In this document: positions 54,534 to 62,681 of the stretch, one piece after another
Position numbering within the stretch: the stretch's first letter is position 1
Layout: every line of letters begins with the position of its first letter
Notes under the pieces: model-generated
Told to the model about the DNA's origin: nothing
Databases searched by the model: none
Seen by the model: the letters and a program-made list of their open reading frames with translations, nothing else
Program-made: the position numbers and the translations under genes
Assembly: GCF_022751215.1 (NCBI RefSeq)
Contig: NZ_JAICDG010000007.1
Coordinates: 67,643-131,642, forward strand
Direction: 5' to 3'
From: Actinomadura terrae
GTDB taxonomy: Bacteria > Actinomycetota > Actinomycetes > Streptosporangiales > Streptosporangiaceae
Length of the DNA stretch: 64,000 nucleotides

Positions 54534-55621
54534 GGCAGCGTGATCACGTCGGCGAGGACGCCCCCGGCGTCGGTGAGCCGGGCGGGGGAGGGGCTGTCGT
54601 AGACGACCAGGACGCGGACGCCGGAGCCGTCCGGCTCGTCCAGGACCGCGATGCCCTCGGCGTGGTCGTCGCCGTCGCCGTAGGGCAGCTCGCCCAGCAC
54701 CTCCAGCTCGGACGCGGGGACGATCTCGGGCGCGTCGGTCTTGACCGCGCCGCGCCACCGCACGACGCGGACCGGGCCGTCCAGGTCCATACTGGGGCCG
54801 GTGAGGACGAGCAGGTCGTCGCCGTGCGGGCACAGGTCGCGGATGCCGAGCCCGCCGAGGTCGAGGAAGTGCGTGCGGTACAGCTCGTCGCCGTCGTCGC
54901 CGAGCGGCAGCGCCCGCAGCCGACGGGGGTCGCGGGGGTCCGCGCCGGGGCGGATCTCGACCAGGACGGCCCAGCCGCGCAGCACCGGCCCGCGCAGGCC
55001 GATGTAGAGGCGGTCGCCGTGCGCGGCGATGCCCTCGACGTCCAGGCCGTTGTCCTTGCTCGGGATCGACAGGAACGGCGCCAGGTGCGGGTCGCCGGCG
55101 AGCAGGTCGGCGAGGGAGTCGCCGTCCCCGCCGAGGACGGCGGCGGTGCGGGCGCCCCCCTCGCCGGGGGCCTCGACGGCGACCTCGGGCAGCCCGTCCT
55201 CCCCGGGGACCAGGGGCAGCCGGGCGATGATGTAGCGGTTGTCCTCGCGGACGACCGTCGCCAGCCGCTTGCGGGCCTTCGCCGCGGACTGCCCCGGCTT
55301 GATCTTCTTGCGCTTGAGGCTGTGGGAGCCGATCGCCCACAGCCAGCCGTCGGCGCGGGCGAGGCCCTCGATGTCGGCCTCCTCGTCGGGGCCCGCGGGC
55401 AGCGGGACGAGGTCGGCCAGCGCGACCGTGACGTGCTCGCCGTACCCGGTGACCCGGCCGTCCGCGCCGGTCACGGCCGTGAGCCGCTCGATGGTGGCGG
55501 TCTCGTCGCCCGCCACCCACAGGCAGCGGCCGTCCCGGCGCACGGCGGACAGGTTGGTGTGGGTCCCGGCGTCCCGGCTCTCTTGGCCGAAACGCAGCTC
55601 GACCTGGCGTTCCACGATCAT
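54530..55621 (-). CDS. DUF3616 beta-propeller-like protein
   Basis: A 363-aa cytoplasmic protein with repeated beta-rich phrases (LWVAGDETATIERL, ADIEGLARADGWLWAIGSHSLKRKK in parts, LDVEGIAAHGDRLYIGLRGPVLRG in parts, HAEGIAVLDE), matching DUF3616. Several conserved Glu-Gly steps occur at regular spacing as in propeller proteins. No signal peptide is seen. ATG 55621 is taken; TTG 55639 in frame is an alternative. It is coupled to the acyl-CoA dehydrogenase gene downstream. Function unknown. Confidence 0.8.
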   Translation of the reverse strand: MIVERQVELRFGQESRDAGTHTNLSAVRRDGRCLWVAGDETATIERLTAVTGADGRVTGYGEHVTVALADLVPLPAGPDEEADIEGLARADGWLWAIGSHSLKRKKIKPGQSAAKARKRLATVVREDNRYIIARLPLVPGEDGLPEVAVEAPGEGGARTAAVLGGDGDSLADLLAGDPHLAPFLSIPSKDNGLDVEGIAAHGDRLYIGLRGPVLRGWAVLVEIRPGADPRDPRRLRALPLGDDGDELYRTHFLDLGGLGIRDLCPHGDDLLVLTGPSMDLDGPVRVVRWRGAVKTDAPEIVPASELEVLGELPYGDGDDHAEGIAVLDEPDGSGVRVLVVYDSPSPARLTDAGGVLADVITLP

Positions 55622-55695
55622 TTGGAGATGTTCCCACAAACCCCGCGCGGCCAGGGGGCCGCGTGGTCAGGTGCCGCGTGTCCAGGGGGGCGTGG

Positions 55696-56907
55696 TCAGG
55701 CGGGCGCGTCCCACCGGACGTGCAGGTGCGGCGGCTTGCGGAACACCAGGCCGTGCGGCGCGGACGGCCGGGACGGGTCGAGTCGCAGGCCGGGCAGCCG
55801 GTCCAGCAGGGCGGCGAGCGCGGTGCGGGCCTCCAGCCGCGCGAGGTGCGCGCCGAAGCAGAAGTGCGGGCCGTGCGCGAACGCCAGGTGCTCGGCGGCG
55901 CCGGTGCGCCGGAGGTCGAACCGGTCGGGCTCGGTGAACACCGCCGGGTCGCGGTTGGCACCCGCCAGGGACACCCGCACGAGGTCGCCCGCGCGGACGT
56001 CCGCGCCACCGAGCGCGACATCGCGGGTGGCGTAGCGGTCGACGACCGACGCCGAGGGCTCCAGCCGCAGCGACTCCTCGACGGCGGCGGGCAGCAGGCC
56101 GGGATCCTCCAGGACGAGCCGGAGCTGCTCGGGGTGCCCGAGCAGGTGGAACGCCAGGTTCGCGACCATGCCCTCGGTGGTGTCGATGCCGCCGAACATC
56201 AGCACGGCGGTGTTCGCGACGACCTCGGCGGTGTCGAGCCCGGACCCGTGGCGGGCGGCCCCGGCGAGCAGCGACCCGGGGGAGTCGGCGCGGATCGCCT
56301 CGACGACCGCGTCGCGGAGCAGCGCGTACGCGTGGCTGGAACGTTCCGGTGCGGTGCCGCCGGCGGTGATGGCGGAGACGGCCTCGACGAACGCGCCGTA
56401 CCAGGAGCGGACGGTCGCCGCGTCCACGCCGTCCAGGCCGAGCGCCTCGGCGACGACCGCGACGGCGAGCGGACCCGCGAGGTCGCCGCGCAGTTCGGCC
56501 CGGCCCGCCGGGGCCAGGCCGGCGACCAGCCGGTCGACCTCGGCCTCGACGAACGCGGTGAACCGCTCCCGGGTGCGGGCGGGGCGGAACGGGCGGGCGA
56601 ACGGGTCGCGGTGGCGGGTGTGGGCGGGGCCGTCCAGCGACAGCATGCTCGGCCCGACGACCTGGGCGGTGGAGAAGCGCGGGTCGTCGACGGTGAACGC
56701 GGACGCGTCGCGCATCACGCGCAGCGCGAGGGCGTGCGAGGTCACCAGCCAGCCGCCGAGGGCGGGCAGCCAGGACACCGGCTCGCTCCCGCGCAGCCGC
56801 GCGAGGAGGGCGTGCGGGTCGGTCTCGAGCTCGGCGAGCGTCGCGGACGCGCCGACTGGGAACCGGGCCGCGAGGCCGCGGGTGCCGCGCGTGTCGTGGG
56901 AGGTCAC
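55696..56907 (-). CDS. Cytochrome P450
   Basis: A 403-aa soluble class I P450. The I-helix is MFGGIDTTEGM (oxygen activation Thr), K-helix EESLRLEP with ExxR, and heme loop FAHGPHFCFGAHLARLE with the Cys ligand. The substrate is unknown. It needs a ferredoxin partner, and none is adjacent. GTG 56907 is chosen because TATCCT lies 7 nt upstream (leaderless); an in-frame ATG at 56946 lies 39 nt further upstream. A recurrent 17-bp motif (56951-56967) precedes it. Confidence 0.93.
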   Translation of the reverse strand: MTSHDTRGTRGLAARFPVGASATLAELETDPHALLARLRGSEPVSWLPALGGWLVTSHALALRVMRDASAFTVDDPRFSTAQVVGPSMLSLDGPAHTRHRDPFARPFRPARTRERFTAFVEAEVDRLVAGLAPAGRAELRGDLAGPLAVAVVAEALGLDGVDAATVRSWYGAFVEAVSAITAGGTAPERSSHAYALLRDAVVEAIRADSPGSLLAGAARHGSGLDTAEVVANTAVLMFGGIDTTEGMVANLAFHLLGHPEQLRLVLEDPGLLPAAVEESLRLEPSASVVDRYATRDVALGGADVRAGDLVRVSLAGANRDPAVFTEPDRFDLRRTGAAEHLAFAHGPHFCFGAHLARLEARTALAALLDRLPGLRLDPSRPSAPHGLVFRKPPHLHVRWDAPA

Positions 56908-56914
56908 CCGTCCG

Positions 56915-56920
56915 AGGATA
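56915..56920 (-). promoter_or_regulatory. Leaderless -10 box for the P450
   Basis: TATCCT on the minus strand ends 7 nt before GTG 56907. Confidence 0.45.
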
Positions 56921-56950
56921 GGCACTGGCGGGGCCGCCCCGGCCATAAAA

Positions 56951-56967
56951 AATCTACAACGTAAAGG
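56951..56967. promoter_or_regulatory. Shared 17-bp motif, copy 3
   Basis: AATCTACAACGTAAAGG, differing from copy 1 (37383-37399) at one base. On the minus strand it follows the kamA stop by about 22 nt and ends in a run of six T, which fits a transcript 3' end as well as an operator in front of the P450 gene. Confidence 0.45.
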
Positions 56968-56989
56968 CGTCGGGCGGTCCGCACTATCC

Positions 56990-58387
56990 CTACAAGCCCT
57001 CGGAACGTTCCCGCCACCAGGTACGGCCGCTCTCGGGCAGGGTGTGGATCGGGTCGTGGTACTCGTACCGGCGGGTGAGGGCGTCGGGGTCGGCCGCCTC
57101 CAGGCCGGTGCGGTAGTTCTTCGTCCAGTAGGAGATCCCGCGCTCGCGGTCGTAGTCGGCGAGCTGGTGCACCCACCGCTTGCCGACGTAGGGGACGTCG
57201 CAGACGATCCGCGGGGTGGCGAACCCGGGCAGGTAGCCCATGATCGCGTGCTGGAGCTCCTGCGCCTCCCAGACGGCGAGCCGCCAGTGCTCGCTGTTGG
57301 GGATCATGTCGCACATGTAGAGGTAGTAGGGCAGGATCCCGGCCTCGTCCAGCAGCGCGAACGACAGGTCGAGCAGCGCGGCGGGGGAGTCGTTGACGCC
57401 GCGCAGCAGCACGCCCTGGTTGCGGACGTCGCGGATGCCGGTGTCGAGCATCGCGCGGGCGGCGCGCGCGACCAGCGGCGTCACCGACTGGGCGGCGTTG
57501 ACGTGGGTGTGGATCGCGATCTGGACGCCGCGCCGGTGCGCCTTGGCGGCCAGGCGCTCCATGCCGGCGCGGATCTCGTCCTGGAGCCAGTGCTGGGGCA
57601 GGCCCATGAGCGCCTTGGTGGCGAGGCGGACGTCGCGGATGTTGTCGATGTCCAGCAGCGCGTCGACGAAGGACTCCAGGCGGGGCCAGGGGAGGTTGGC
57701 GACGTCGCCGCCGGAGACGACCACGTCGCGGACGCCGGGGGTGCGGCGGAGGTAGTCGAGCATGGCGGCGAGCCGGTCGGGGGGTTTGACGAGGAAGCGG
57801 TGCTTGTCGACGGTGGGGGTGGAGTTGCCGACGAGGTCCATGCGGGTGCAGTGGCCGCAGTACTGGGGGCAGGTGGGCAGCAGTTCGGCGAGGACCTTGG
57901 TGGGGTAGCGGTGGGTGAGGCCCTCGACGGCCCACATCTCGGCCTCGTGCAGGGAGTCGCGGGCGGCGAGGGGGTGGGAGGGCCAGTCGGTGCGCCGGTC
58001 GCCGTGCAGCGGGAGCATGTAGCGGCGGACGGGGTCGGCGCGGAACGCCTCGCTGGAGGAGGTGTCCATGGTGTTGAGCATCTGGGGCGGCAGCAGCATC
58101 GACATCGTCGCGCGTTCGGCGCGGTCGCGGTCCAGCTCGGCGTAGAGGCCCTCGTCGAGCAGGTCGCCCATGACCTGGCGGAGCTGGCGCGGGTTCTTGA
58201 CGCAGTGGGCGCGCTGCCACTGCGCGGACTCCCATTCGGCGCGCGTGACGTCCCGCCAGCCGGGCAGGCGCCGCCAGTCGGGTTCCTCCAGCGGCCGGCG
58301 CCGGTAGACGTAGGGCTGGGCGGAAGCATCCCGGCCGGGGGGCGGCGCCGGGACGGCGTCGCGGTCCGAATGCAGGGCGGTGGTCAT
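56990..58387 (-). CDS. kamA: Lysine 2,3-aminomutase
   Basis: A 465-aa radical-SAM, PLP-dependent enzyme that converts L-lysine to beta-lysine. The radical cluster motif is CPQYCGHC (about residues 171-178), followed by GNSTPTVDKHRFL, VVVSGGDVANLPW (SAM-binding) and NQGVLLRGVNDS with the PLP-region YYLYMCDMIPNSEHWR. A C-terminal YWTKNYRT segment and zinc-type residues follow. It is divergent from kdd, an enzyme of the same beta-lysine route. GGAGG lies 10 nt before ATG 58387. Confidence 0.93.
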   Translation of the reverse strand: MTTALHSDRDAVPAPPPGRDASAQPYVYRRRPLEEPDWRRLPGWRDVTRAEWESAQWQRAHCVKNPRQLRQVMGDLLDEGLYAELDRDRAERATMSMLLPPQMLNTMDTSSSEAFRADPVRRYMLPLHGDRRTDWPSHPLAARDSLHEAEMWAVEGLTHRYPTKVLAELLPTCPQYCGHCTRMDLVGNSTPTVDKHRFLVKPPDRLAAMLDYLRRTPGVRDVVVSGGDVANLPWPRLESFVDALLDIDNIRDVRLATKALMGLPQHWLQDEIRAGMERLAAKAHRRGVQIAIHTHVNAAQSVTPLVARAARAMLDTGIRDVRNQGVLLRGVNDSPAALLDLSFALLDEAGILPYYLYMCDMIPNSEHWRLAVWEAQELQHAIMGYLPGFATPRIVCDVPYVGKRWVHQLADYDRERGISYWTKNYRTGLEAADPDALTRRYEYHDPIHTLPESGRTWWRERSEGL

Positions 58388-58422
58388 CGTCGGCCGCCTC
58401 CTCGCGTCACATTGATCGCGTA

Positions 58423-58459
58423 AAAGTCTTGTCTGAAGCCGACGTTACGGGAAGACTTT
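58423..58459. promoter_or_regulatory. kamA-kdd intergenic dyad
   Basis: AAAGTCTT (58423-58430) and AAGACTTT (58452-58459), an 8-bp perfect inverted repeat with a 21-nt spacer, lies in the centre of the AT-richer divergent promoter region. It is a candidate operator that would control both genes. Confidence 0.5.
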
Positions 58460-58504
58460 CGATGAAACCAGTGCTGCTCGGTATATCTTCCGGGCGGGGA
58501 GGGC

Positions 58505-59566
58505 GTGGAGGTGGCCGTGCGCGATGGGGGCGACATGGGCGCCGCGGCGGGGCTGCGCCGCGTGCTGGATCCGCCGGGGGTGCTGCCCCAGGCGGCGCGG
58601 ATGCTGGACACCGACCCGCGGATCCGTCCCGACGAGGTCCGCGTCCGGGTGGAGCGGCTCAACCTGGACGCCGCGTCCTACCGGCAGCTGCGCACCGCGC
58701 ACGGCGGCGACCCGGACGCGATCCGCGCCGAGGTGCTGCGGATCATCGGGGAGCGCGGCAAGATGCACAACCCGGTCACCGGGTCGGGCGGCATGCTCGT
58801 CGGCGTCGTGGACGAGGCCGGACCCGACTCGCCGCTCGGGCTGCGGAAAGGCGACCGCGTCGCGACCCTGGTCTCACTGACGCTGACGCCGCTGGCGGTC
58901 ACCGACGGGCTCGCGCGCTGGGACGGGCGGTCCGAGCAGATCCCGGCGGAGGGGCACGCGATCCTGTTCGCCCGGTCGATCGCCGCCGTCCTGCCCGACG
59001 ACCTGCCGGTGCCGCTGGCGCTGTCGGTCATGGACGTGTGCGGCGCGCCCGCGCTGACCCACCGCGTCGTCGCGGCGCGGGAGAAGCCCCCGGTGGTGGC
59101 GGTGCTGGGCGCGGCGGGCAAGAGCGGGTCGCTGTCGCTGGCCGCGGCGCGCCGCGCGGGCGCGTCCCGGGTGATCGGCCTGGTCCCGACGGAGCGGGAG
59201 GAGGCGCTGCTGTCGGCGACCGGCCTGGCGGACGCGGTGGTGCGCGCCGACGCGCGCGACCCGGTGGCGGTGGCCGCCGCGCTCGGGGAGCCCGCCGACG
59301 TGACGGTCGTGTGCGTGGACGTGCCGGGCTGCGAGCACGGCGCGATCCTGGCGACCGCGCCCGGCGGCACGGTGGTGTTCTTCTCGATGGCGACGTCGTT
59401 CCCCGCGGCGGCCCTCGGCGCCGAGGGCCTGGCCGCCGACGTGACGATGCTCATCGGGAACGGCTACGTCCCCGGCCACGCGGCGATGGCCCTGGACCTG
59501 CTCCGCGCGGAACCGGCGGTCCGCACCCTGTTCACCGCCCGAAACGCCGACGACCCAGCACAATGA
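58505..59566 (+). CDS. kdd: L-erythro-3,5-diaminohexanoate dehydrogenase
   Basis: A 353-aa NAD(P)-dependent enzyme acting after the beta-lysine 5,6-aminomutase in lysine fermentation. Recognisable phrases are GKMHNPVTGSGGMLVGVV, ARSIAAVLPDDLPVPLAL, VAVLGAAGKSGSLSLAAARRAG (Rossmann loop) and GGTVVFFSMATSFPAAALGAEG (in parts) with MLIGNGYVPGHAAMALDLLR. Its substrate-pathway partner kamA is divergent. Start GTG 58505 is nearest the GGGGAGGG site; GTG 58511 and GTG 58517 are alternatives. The aminomutase kamDE, kce and kal are not in the window. Confidence 0.9.
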   Translation: MEVAVRDGGDMGAAAGLRRVLDPPGVLPQAARMLDTDPRIRPDEVRVRVERLNLDAASYRQLRTAHGGDPDAIRAEVLRIIGERGKMHNPVTGSGGMLVGVVDEAGPDSPLGLRKGDRVATLVSLTLTPLAVTDGLARWDGRSEQIPAEGHAILFARSIAAVLPDDLPVPLALSVMDVCGAPALTHRVVAAREKPPVVAVLGAAGKSGSLSLAAARRAGASRVIGLVPTEREEALLSATGLADAVVRADARDPVAVAAALGEPADVTVVCVDVPGCEHGAILATAPGGTVVFFSMATSFPAAALGAEGLAADVTMLIGNGYVPGHAAMALDLLRAEPAVRTLFTARNADDPAQ

Positions 59567-59633
59567 CCACCTGCGCCCCCCTGCGAATCGTGCCCGGGTC
59601 ACGTTTCCAGGTGGGGTGCGGAAGTCGATGGGC

Positions 59634-60125
59634 TCACTTTCTTCCGCGGATGAGGAGTGAGACCTTACGGCCGATCAGGAGATAGGCCATCACCACGCCG
59701 GTCGTATTGAGGATGACATCGTCGATGTCGAAGGCGCGGCCCGTGACCGTCAGGCCCTGCGTCATTTCGATGGCCAGTGACACCAGGGCGCCGGCCAGGG
59801 CAATTCGAATCGGCCCCCGCACACTGGTGAACACCGTGGGCAGCAGGGCACCCAGCGGCATGAGCAGGGCCACGTTGCCGCCGATCTGGACCAGCGCCTC
59901 TCGGGTGGGGCGATCGAGGTAGAAGCGGAGCGAACGGCCGGGGTCGGTGTTGCCGCCCGCCTGTCCCTGGTCGTGGACGGAACTGAGCGTCAACTGGAAC
60001 ACGTAATAGAAGAACACTGACAGCATGCCGAGCGTCACGGCGACGGCGAGGATGCGCAACGGCATCACATACCACCGCCTCGTCCCGGTCGAGGGCGGGG
60101 ACTGCATCTCAGATCGCGTCAGCAA
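59634..60125 (-). CDS. VanZ-family membrane protein
   Basis: A 163-aa protein with four to five helices. The VanZ core has NVALLMPLGALLPTVF, SLAIEMTQGLTVTGRAFDIDDVILNTTGVVMAYLL in parts, with the acidic FDIDDV signature. VanZ proteins are linked to low-level teicoplanin resistance and envelope changes. TTG 60125 is supported by GGGAG 6 nt upstream; ATG 60107 is an alternative. The AT-rich upstream region (ttataaaatag) carries a strong -10-like element. Confidence 0.85.
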   Translation of the reverse strand: MLTRSEMQSPPSTGTRRWYVMPLRILAVAVTLGMLSVFFYYVFQLTLSSVHDQGQAGGNTDPGRSLRFYLDRPTREALVQIGGNVALLMPLGALLPTVFTSVRGPIRIALAGALVSLAIEMTQGLTVTGRAFDIDDVILNTTGVVMAYLLIGRKVSLLIRGRK

Positions 60126-60272
60126 GATCGCTCCCTAGACGCACTCGCTGCTATTTTATAACGCGTTCACGTATGCCCTGCCTTCTTGAGAGCAAACCTC
60201 CATACACCGCCGCGCGCCTGACCAGCGGAATGGCGCATCCGCGGGCGTGGGCGCTCATGCAAGCAGGCGTCT

Positions 60273-61007
60273 TCACATGGACGCGAGCTGGGTCAGCGTG
60301 TTCTTGGCGATCTCCCAACTTGTGTCCACCATCGCCAGGCTTTGTGCGTCGGCCTGGGTGGCCGCGTCCATCCGGTAACCGTTGTAGGCCGTGCAGAACC
60401 AGCGCCTGAGGTGGGAGTCGGCGTCATAGAGGTTGACGCACCTGGGCGTCAGGCTGGTGCTGACCTTCTGGTTGGCCTCGCGGAGGACCGGCACGAGGGT
60501 GTCGTTGTGCAGGCCCGCCTTGCTGCGCGCCATGAGCGCGATGGGGCCGACGGCGTTGATCGAGAAGCCGAGCTGGTCCTGGGCCGCCTTGCTGGTGACG
60601 GTGGACAGCAGACTGTCGATCTCGGTGATGCAGGAGGTCGCGTTCAGCGCGAAATACTGCTTGTTGTCCGGCGTCAGATTGTCGAAGTCGGGGAAGTCGA
60701 GAACGGCGCTGCGCGCGCAGGCGCGCGCGTTGGCGGCGGCGACGGCGTCGATGTGGTTGATGATGTCGCGCTCGGCGGCCTGGATCGCGGCGATGATCTG
60801 GGCGGTGGCCACCGCCGACGAGCCACCGCCGAGGAAGGTCTTGTACGCGTCGTACGCGGCCTTGATCGCCTGGGCGACGGCGACGGGGTCGACGCTGGGC
60901 GCCACCGCGGGGTGCGCCTCTTTGGGGGTGGCCGCCTGGGCCGGACCGGCCGTGGCCGTGACGGTCATGGCGAGCGTCACGGCAACACCGATGAGCTTCC
61001 GCCTCAT
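60273..61007 (-). CDS. Small secreted protein of unknown function
   Basis: A 244-aa exported protein. A standard signal peptide (MRRKLIGVAVTLAMTVTATAGPAQA) ends in an AQA|A site. The mature part is helical and Ala-rich with one short Gly/Ser stretch (FLGGGSSAV) and four scattered cysteines that could form two disulfides (near CARS, SCIT, RCVN and FCTA). I do not recognise the family. AAGGAGG lies 7 nt before ATG 61007. The LuxR-type gene lies upstream on the same strand and may regulate it. Confidence 0.75.
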   Translation of the reverse strand: MRRKLIGVAVTLAMTVTATAGPAQAATPKEAHPAVAPSVDPVAVAQAIKAAYDAYKTFLGGGSSAVATAQIIAAIQAAERDIINHIDAVAAANARACARSAVLDFPDFDNLTPDNKQYFALNATSCITEIDSLLSTVTSKAAQDQLGFSINAVGPIALMARSKAGLHNDTLVPVLREANQKVSTSLTPRCVNLYDADSHLRRWFCTAYNGYRMDAATQADAQSLAMVDTSWEIAKNTLTQLASM

Positions 61008-61144
61008 TCCGTGCCTCCTTCGACTGACGACGGGACCTCTCCCGGTAATAGGCATCCGGGTTACACGGACCGGCTTCGACACGCCACGGTGTTTCCTCGG
61101 AGCGGTTGCCGCGTCGGAAGGCTTCGAAGCGAAGCTGGGAGTTC

Positions 61145-62221
61145 TCAGGTGTCCAGGAGGCCGGACGCCTTGGCCACCACACCCGCCTGGAACCGGCTTC
61201 CGACGTCCAGCGCGGCGAAGATCTCGGCGATGTACTTCCGGCAGGTCCGCACGGATATGCCGAGTTGCCGTGCGATGGCCTCGTCCTTCAGTCCGTTCGC
61301 CAGCAGCTTTAAGATTGTCTTCTTCTGGTCGTGCGTGGTGAGTTCCTTGTATCGCGGGTCGTTGTCGACCAGCGGCAGTGCCTGATTCCAGTTCTGCTCG
61401 AAGCGGGCGCACATGATGTTCACCATGTGCGGTTCCCGGACGACGGTCGCGCGGATCGAGGGCTCGTCCTCGGAAATGATGTAGACGACCTCGCTGTCGA
61501 AGATGAGGGTCTTCGCGTCCACCTCGCACGCGGTGCGCACCTGGCCGCCGGCGTCATGGATCGTCCGGAGGTGGGCGAAGACCGCGGGGTTGTTCCGCGC
61601 GGAGTGCTGGAACAGGAGCTTGATGTCGATGTCCGGTCGCACCGTCCTGAAGTCACCGGAGATCGAGGCGCGGACGCCCTCCAGCGACGAATCGCTCTCG
61701 GCCGGATCGGCGCTCCAGGCGAACGGCTGCTGCTGCGGCTGCGCGCTCCAGACTGATCTGCGGCAGTCCGCATACGTCTCGGCGATGGACGCCCTGATCG
61801 ATTCGCCGTTGGTCAAGATCTCCAGGAGCGGCTTCACCTGGGGGATGTTCACCGTCGCTTCGTAGAGGTCGGCGAGCTCGTGGAACCTCCGGCGGACGAT
61901 GTCGAGGTTGCGGCTCTGGCGGATCAGCTCCAGTTCGTAGGGGGCGAGGAACTCCTTCGACGCCGTTCGGGCGTGGACCGGGATGAGGGAGTCCCGTCCG
62001 TGCCCGTCGAACCGGAGCAGCCGCAACTTCACGAGTTGTGCGACCAGTTCGCTCTGCTTCTCGTGATCCTCGCCTCTCGAAATATTCTCGAGTTTGACGC
62101 TGCCGCAGGTCACAAACCATCGGTAAAGCGAGGCGAGTTCCGCGAAATCCTTGACCAGCGGCTCTGATCCGGGAATGAACGCTCCGTCGTCGACGGGTGC
62201 CGGTCGCTCCGTCTCTTTCAC
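61145..62221 (-). CDS. LuxR/TrmB-like transcriptional regulator
   Basis: A 358-aa regulator. The C-terminal LuxR HTH (about residues 295-350: LANGLKDEAIARQLGISVRTCRKYIAEIFAALDV in parts) is typical. The N-terminal third looks like a winged helix (ELASLYRWFVTC, ELVAQLVKLRLLRFDGHG) and the middle (about 160-280) resembles the PLD-like TrmB sensor with VVYIISEDEPSIRATVVREP. Such one-component regulators control secondary metabolism and secreted proteins. GTG 62221 has GGAG 7 nt upstream. No autoinducer synthase is nearby. Confidence 0.85.
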   Translation of the reverse strand: MKETERPAPVDDGAFIPGSEPLVKDFAELASLYRWFVTCGSVKLENISRGEDHEKQSELVAQLVKLRLLRFDGHGRDSLIPVHARTASKEFLAPYELELIRQSRNLDIVRRRFHELADLYEATVNIPQVKPLLEILTNGESIRASIAETYADCRRSVWSAQPQQQPFAWSADPAESDSSLEGVRASISGDFRTVRPDIDIKLLFQHSARNNPAVFAHLRTIHDAGGQVRTACEVDAKTLIFDSEVVYIISEDEPSIRATVVREPHMVNIMCARFEQNWNQALPLVDNDPRYKELTTHDQKKTILKLLANGLKDEAIARQLGISVRTCRKYIAEIFAALDVGSRFQAGVVAKASGLLDT

Positions 62222-62681
62222 GGTCTGACTCCAATCGCAACCAGCGGCGGGAACGGTTGAGAATTACCCGTGGGCGGTGCTCATGTCAAGAGGACGGGAT
62301 CGTCCGACATAAACGGTCCAGGACACGCACCGGGTGGGCTCTGTTGCCGGTGCGGCCCGATGGAACGGAAGGGGATGCGGCAGGAGCAAGTCGATCTCGC
62401 TGTTTGCAAGGCCGCCGTCGTGTATCGGCGGTTTTCCCGGCGAGATCGATCCGGGCGGTAGAGCGTTCCAGACTCGTGAAGAAGGTGGTGGGGGCGACGA
62501 CGCCCGGGCCTCAGGCAAGGCCACCGGGCCCGCTGTAAGCTACCGGGAGAACCTCATCGCGAAGGCGGACGATCCGCGTCATATCGATTCGCTCCGTGCC
62601 GAAACATTCGCCCCGTTCCGAAACCTCCACAATGGTTGCAGGGTGTTTTCCGGGCACCTCGGCGCGTTCGAGAAGCAAGGC
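62222..62681. other. Gene-free stretch before the P450-ferredoxin gene
   Basis: A 460-base region lacking a convincing gene. Several short open frames exist on both strands, but their composition is that of random GC-rich sequence. The LuxR-type promoter must lie at the left edge. An AT-richer patch (62575-62650) near the end of the P450 gene may be a transcript end; no clear hairpin was found. Confidence 0.5.

Noticed and set aside
62270-62461. A 63-codon frame with four cysteines
   Set aside because: No ribosome site, no conserved pattern, and overlapping frames on both strands; probably non-coding.
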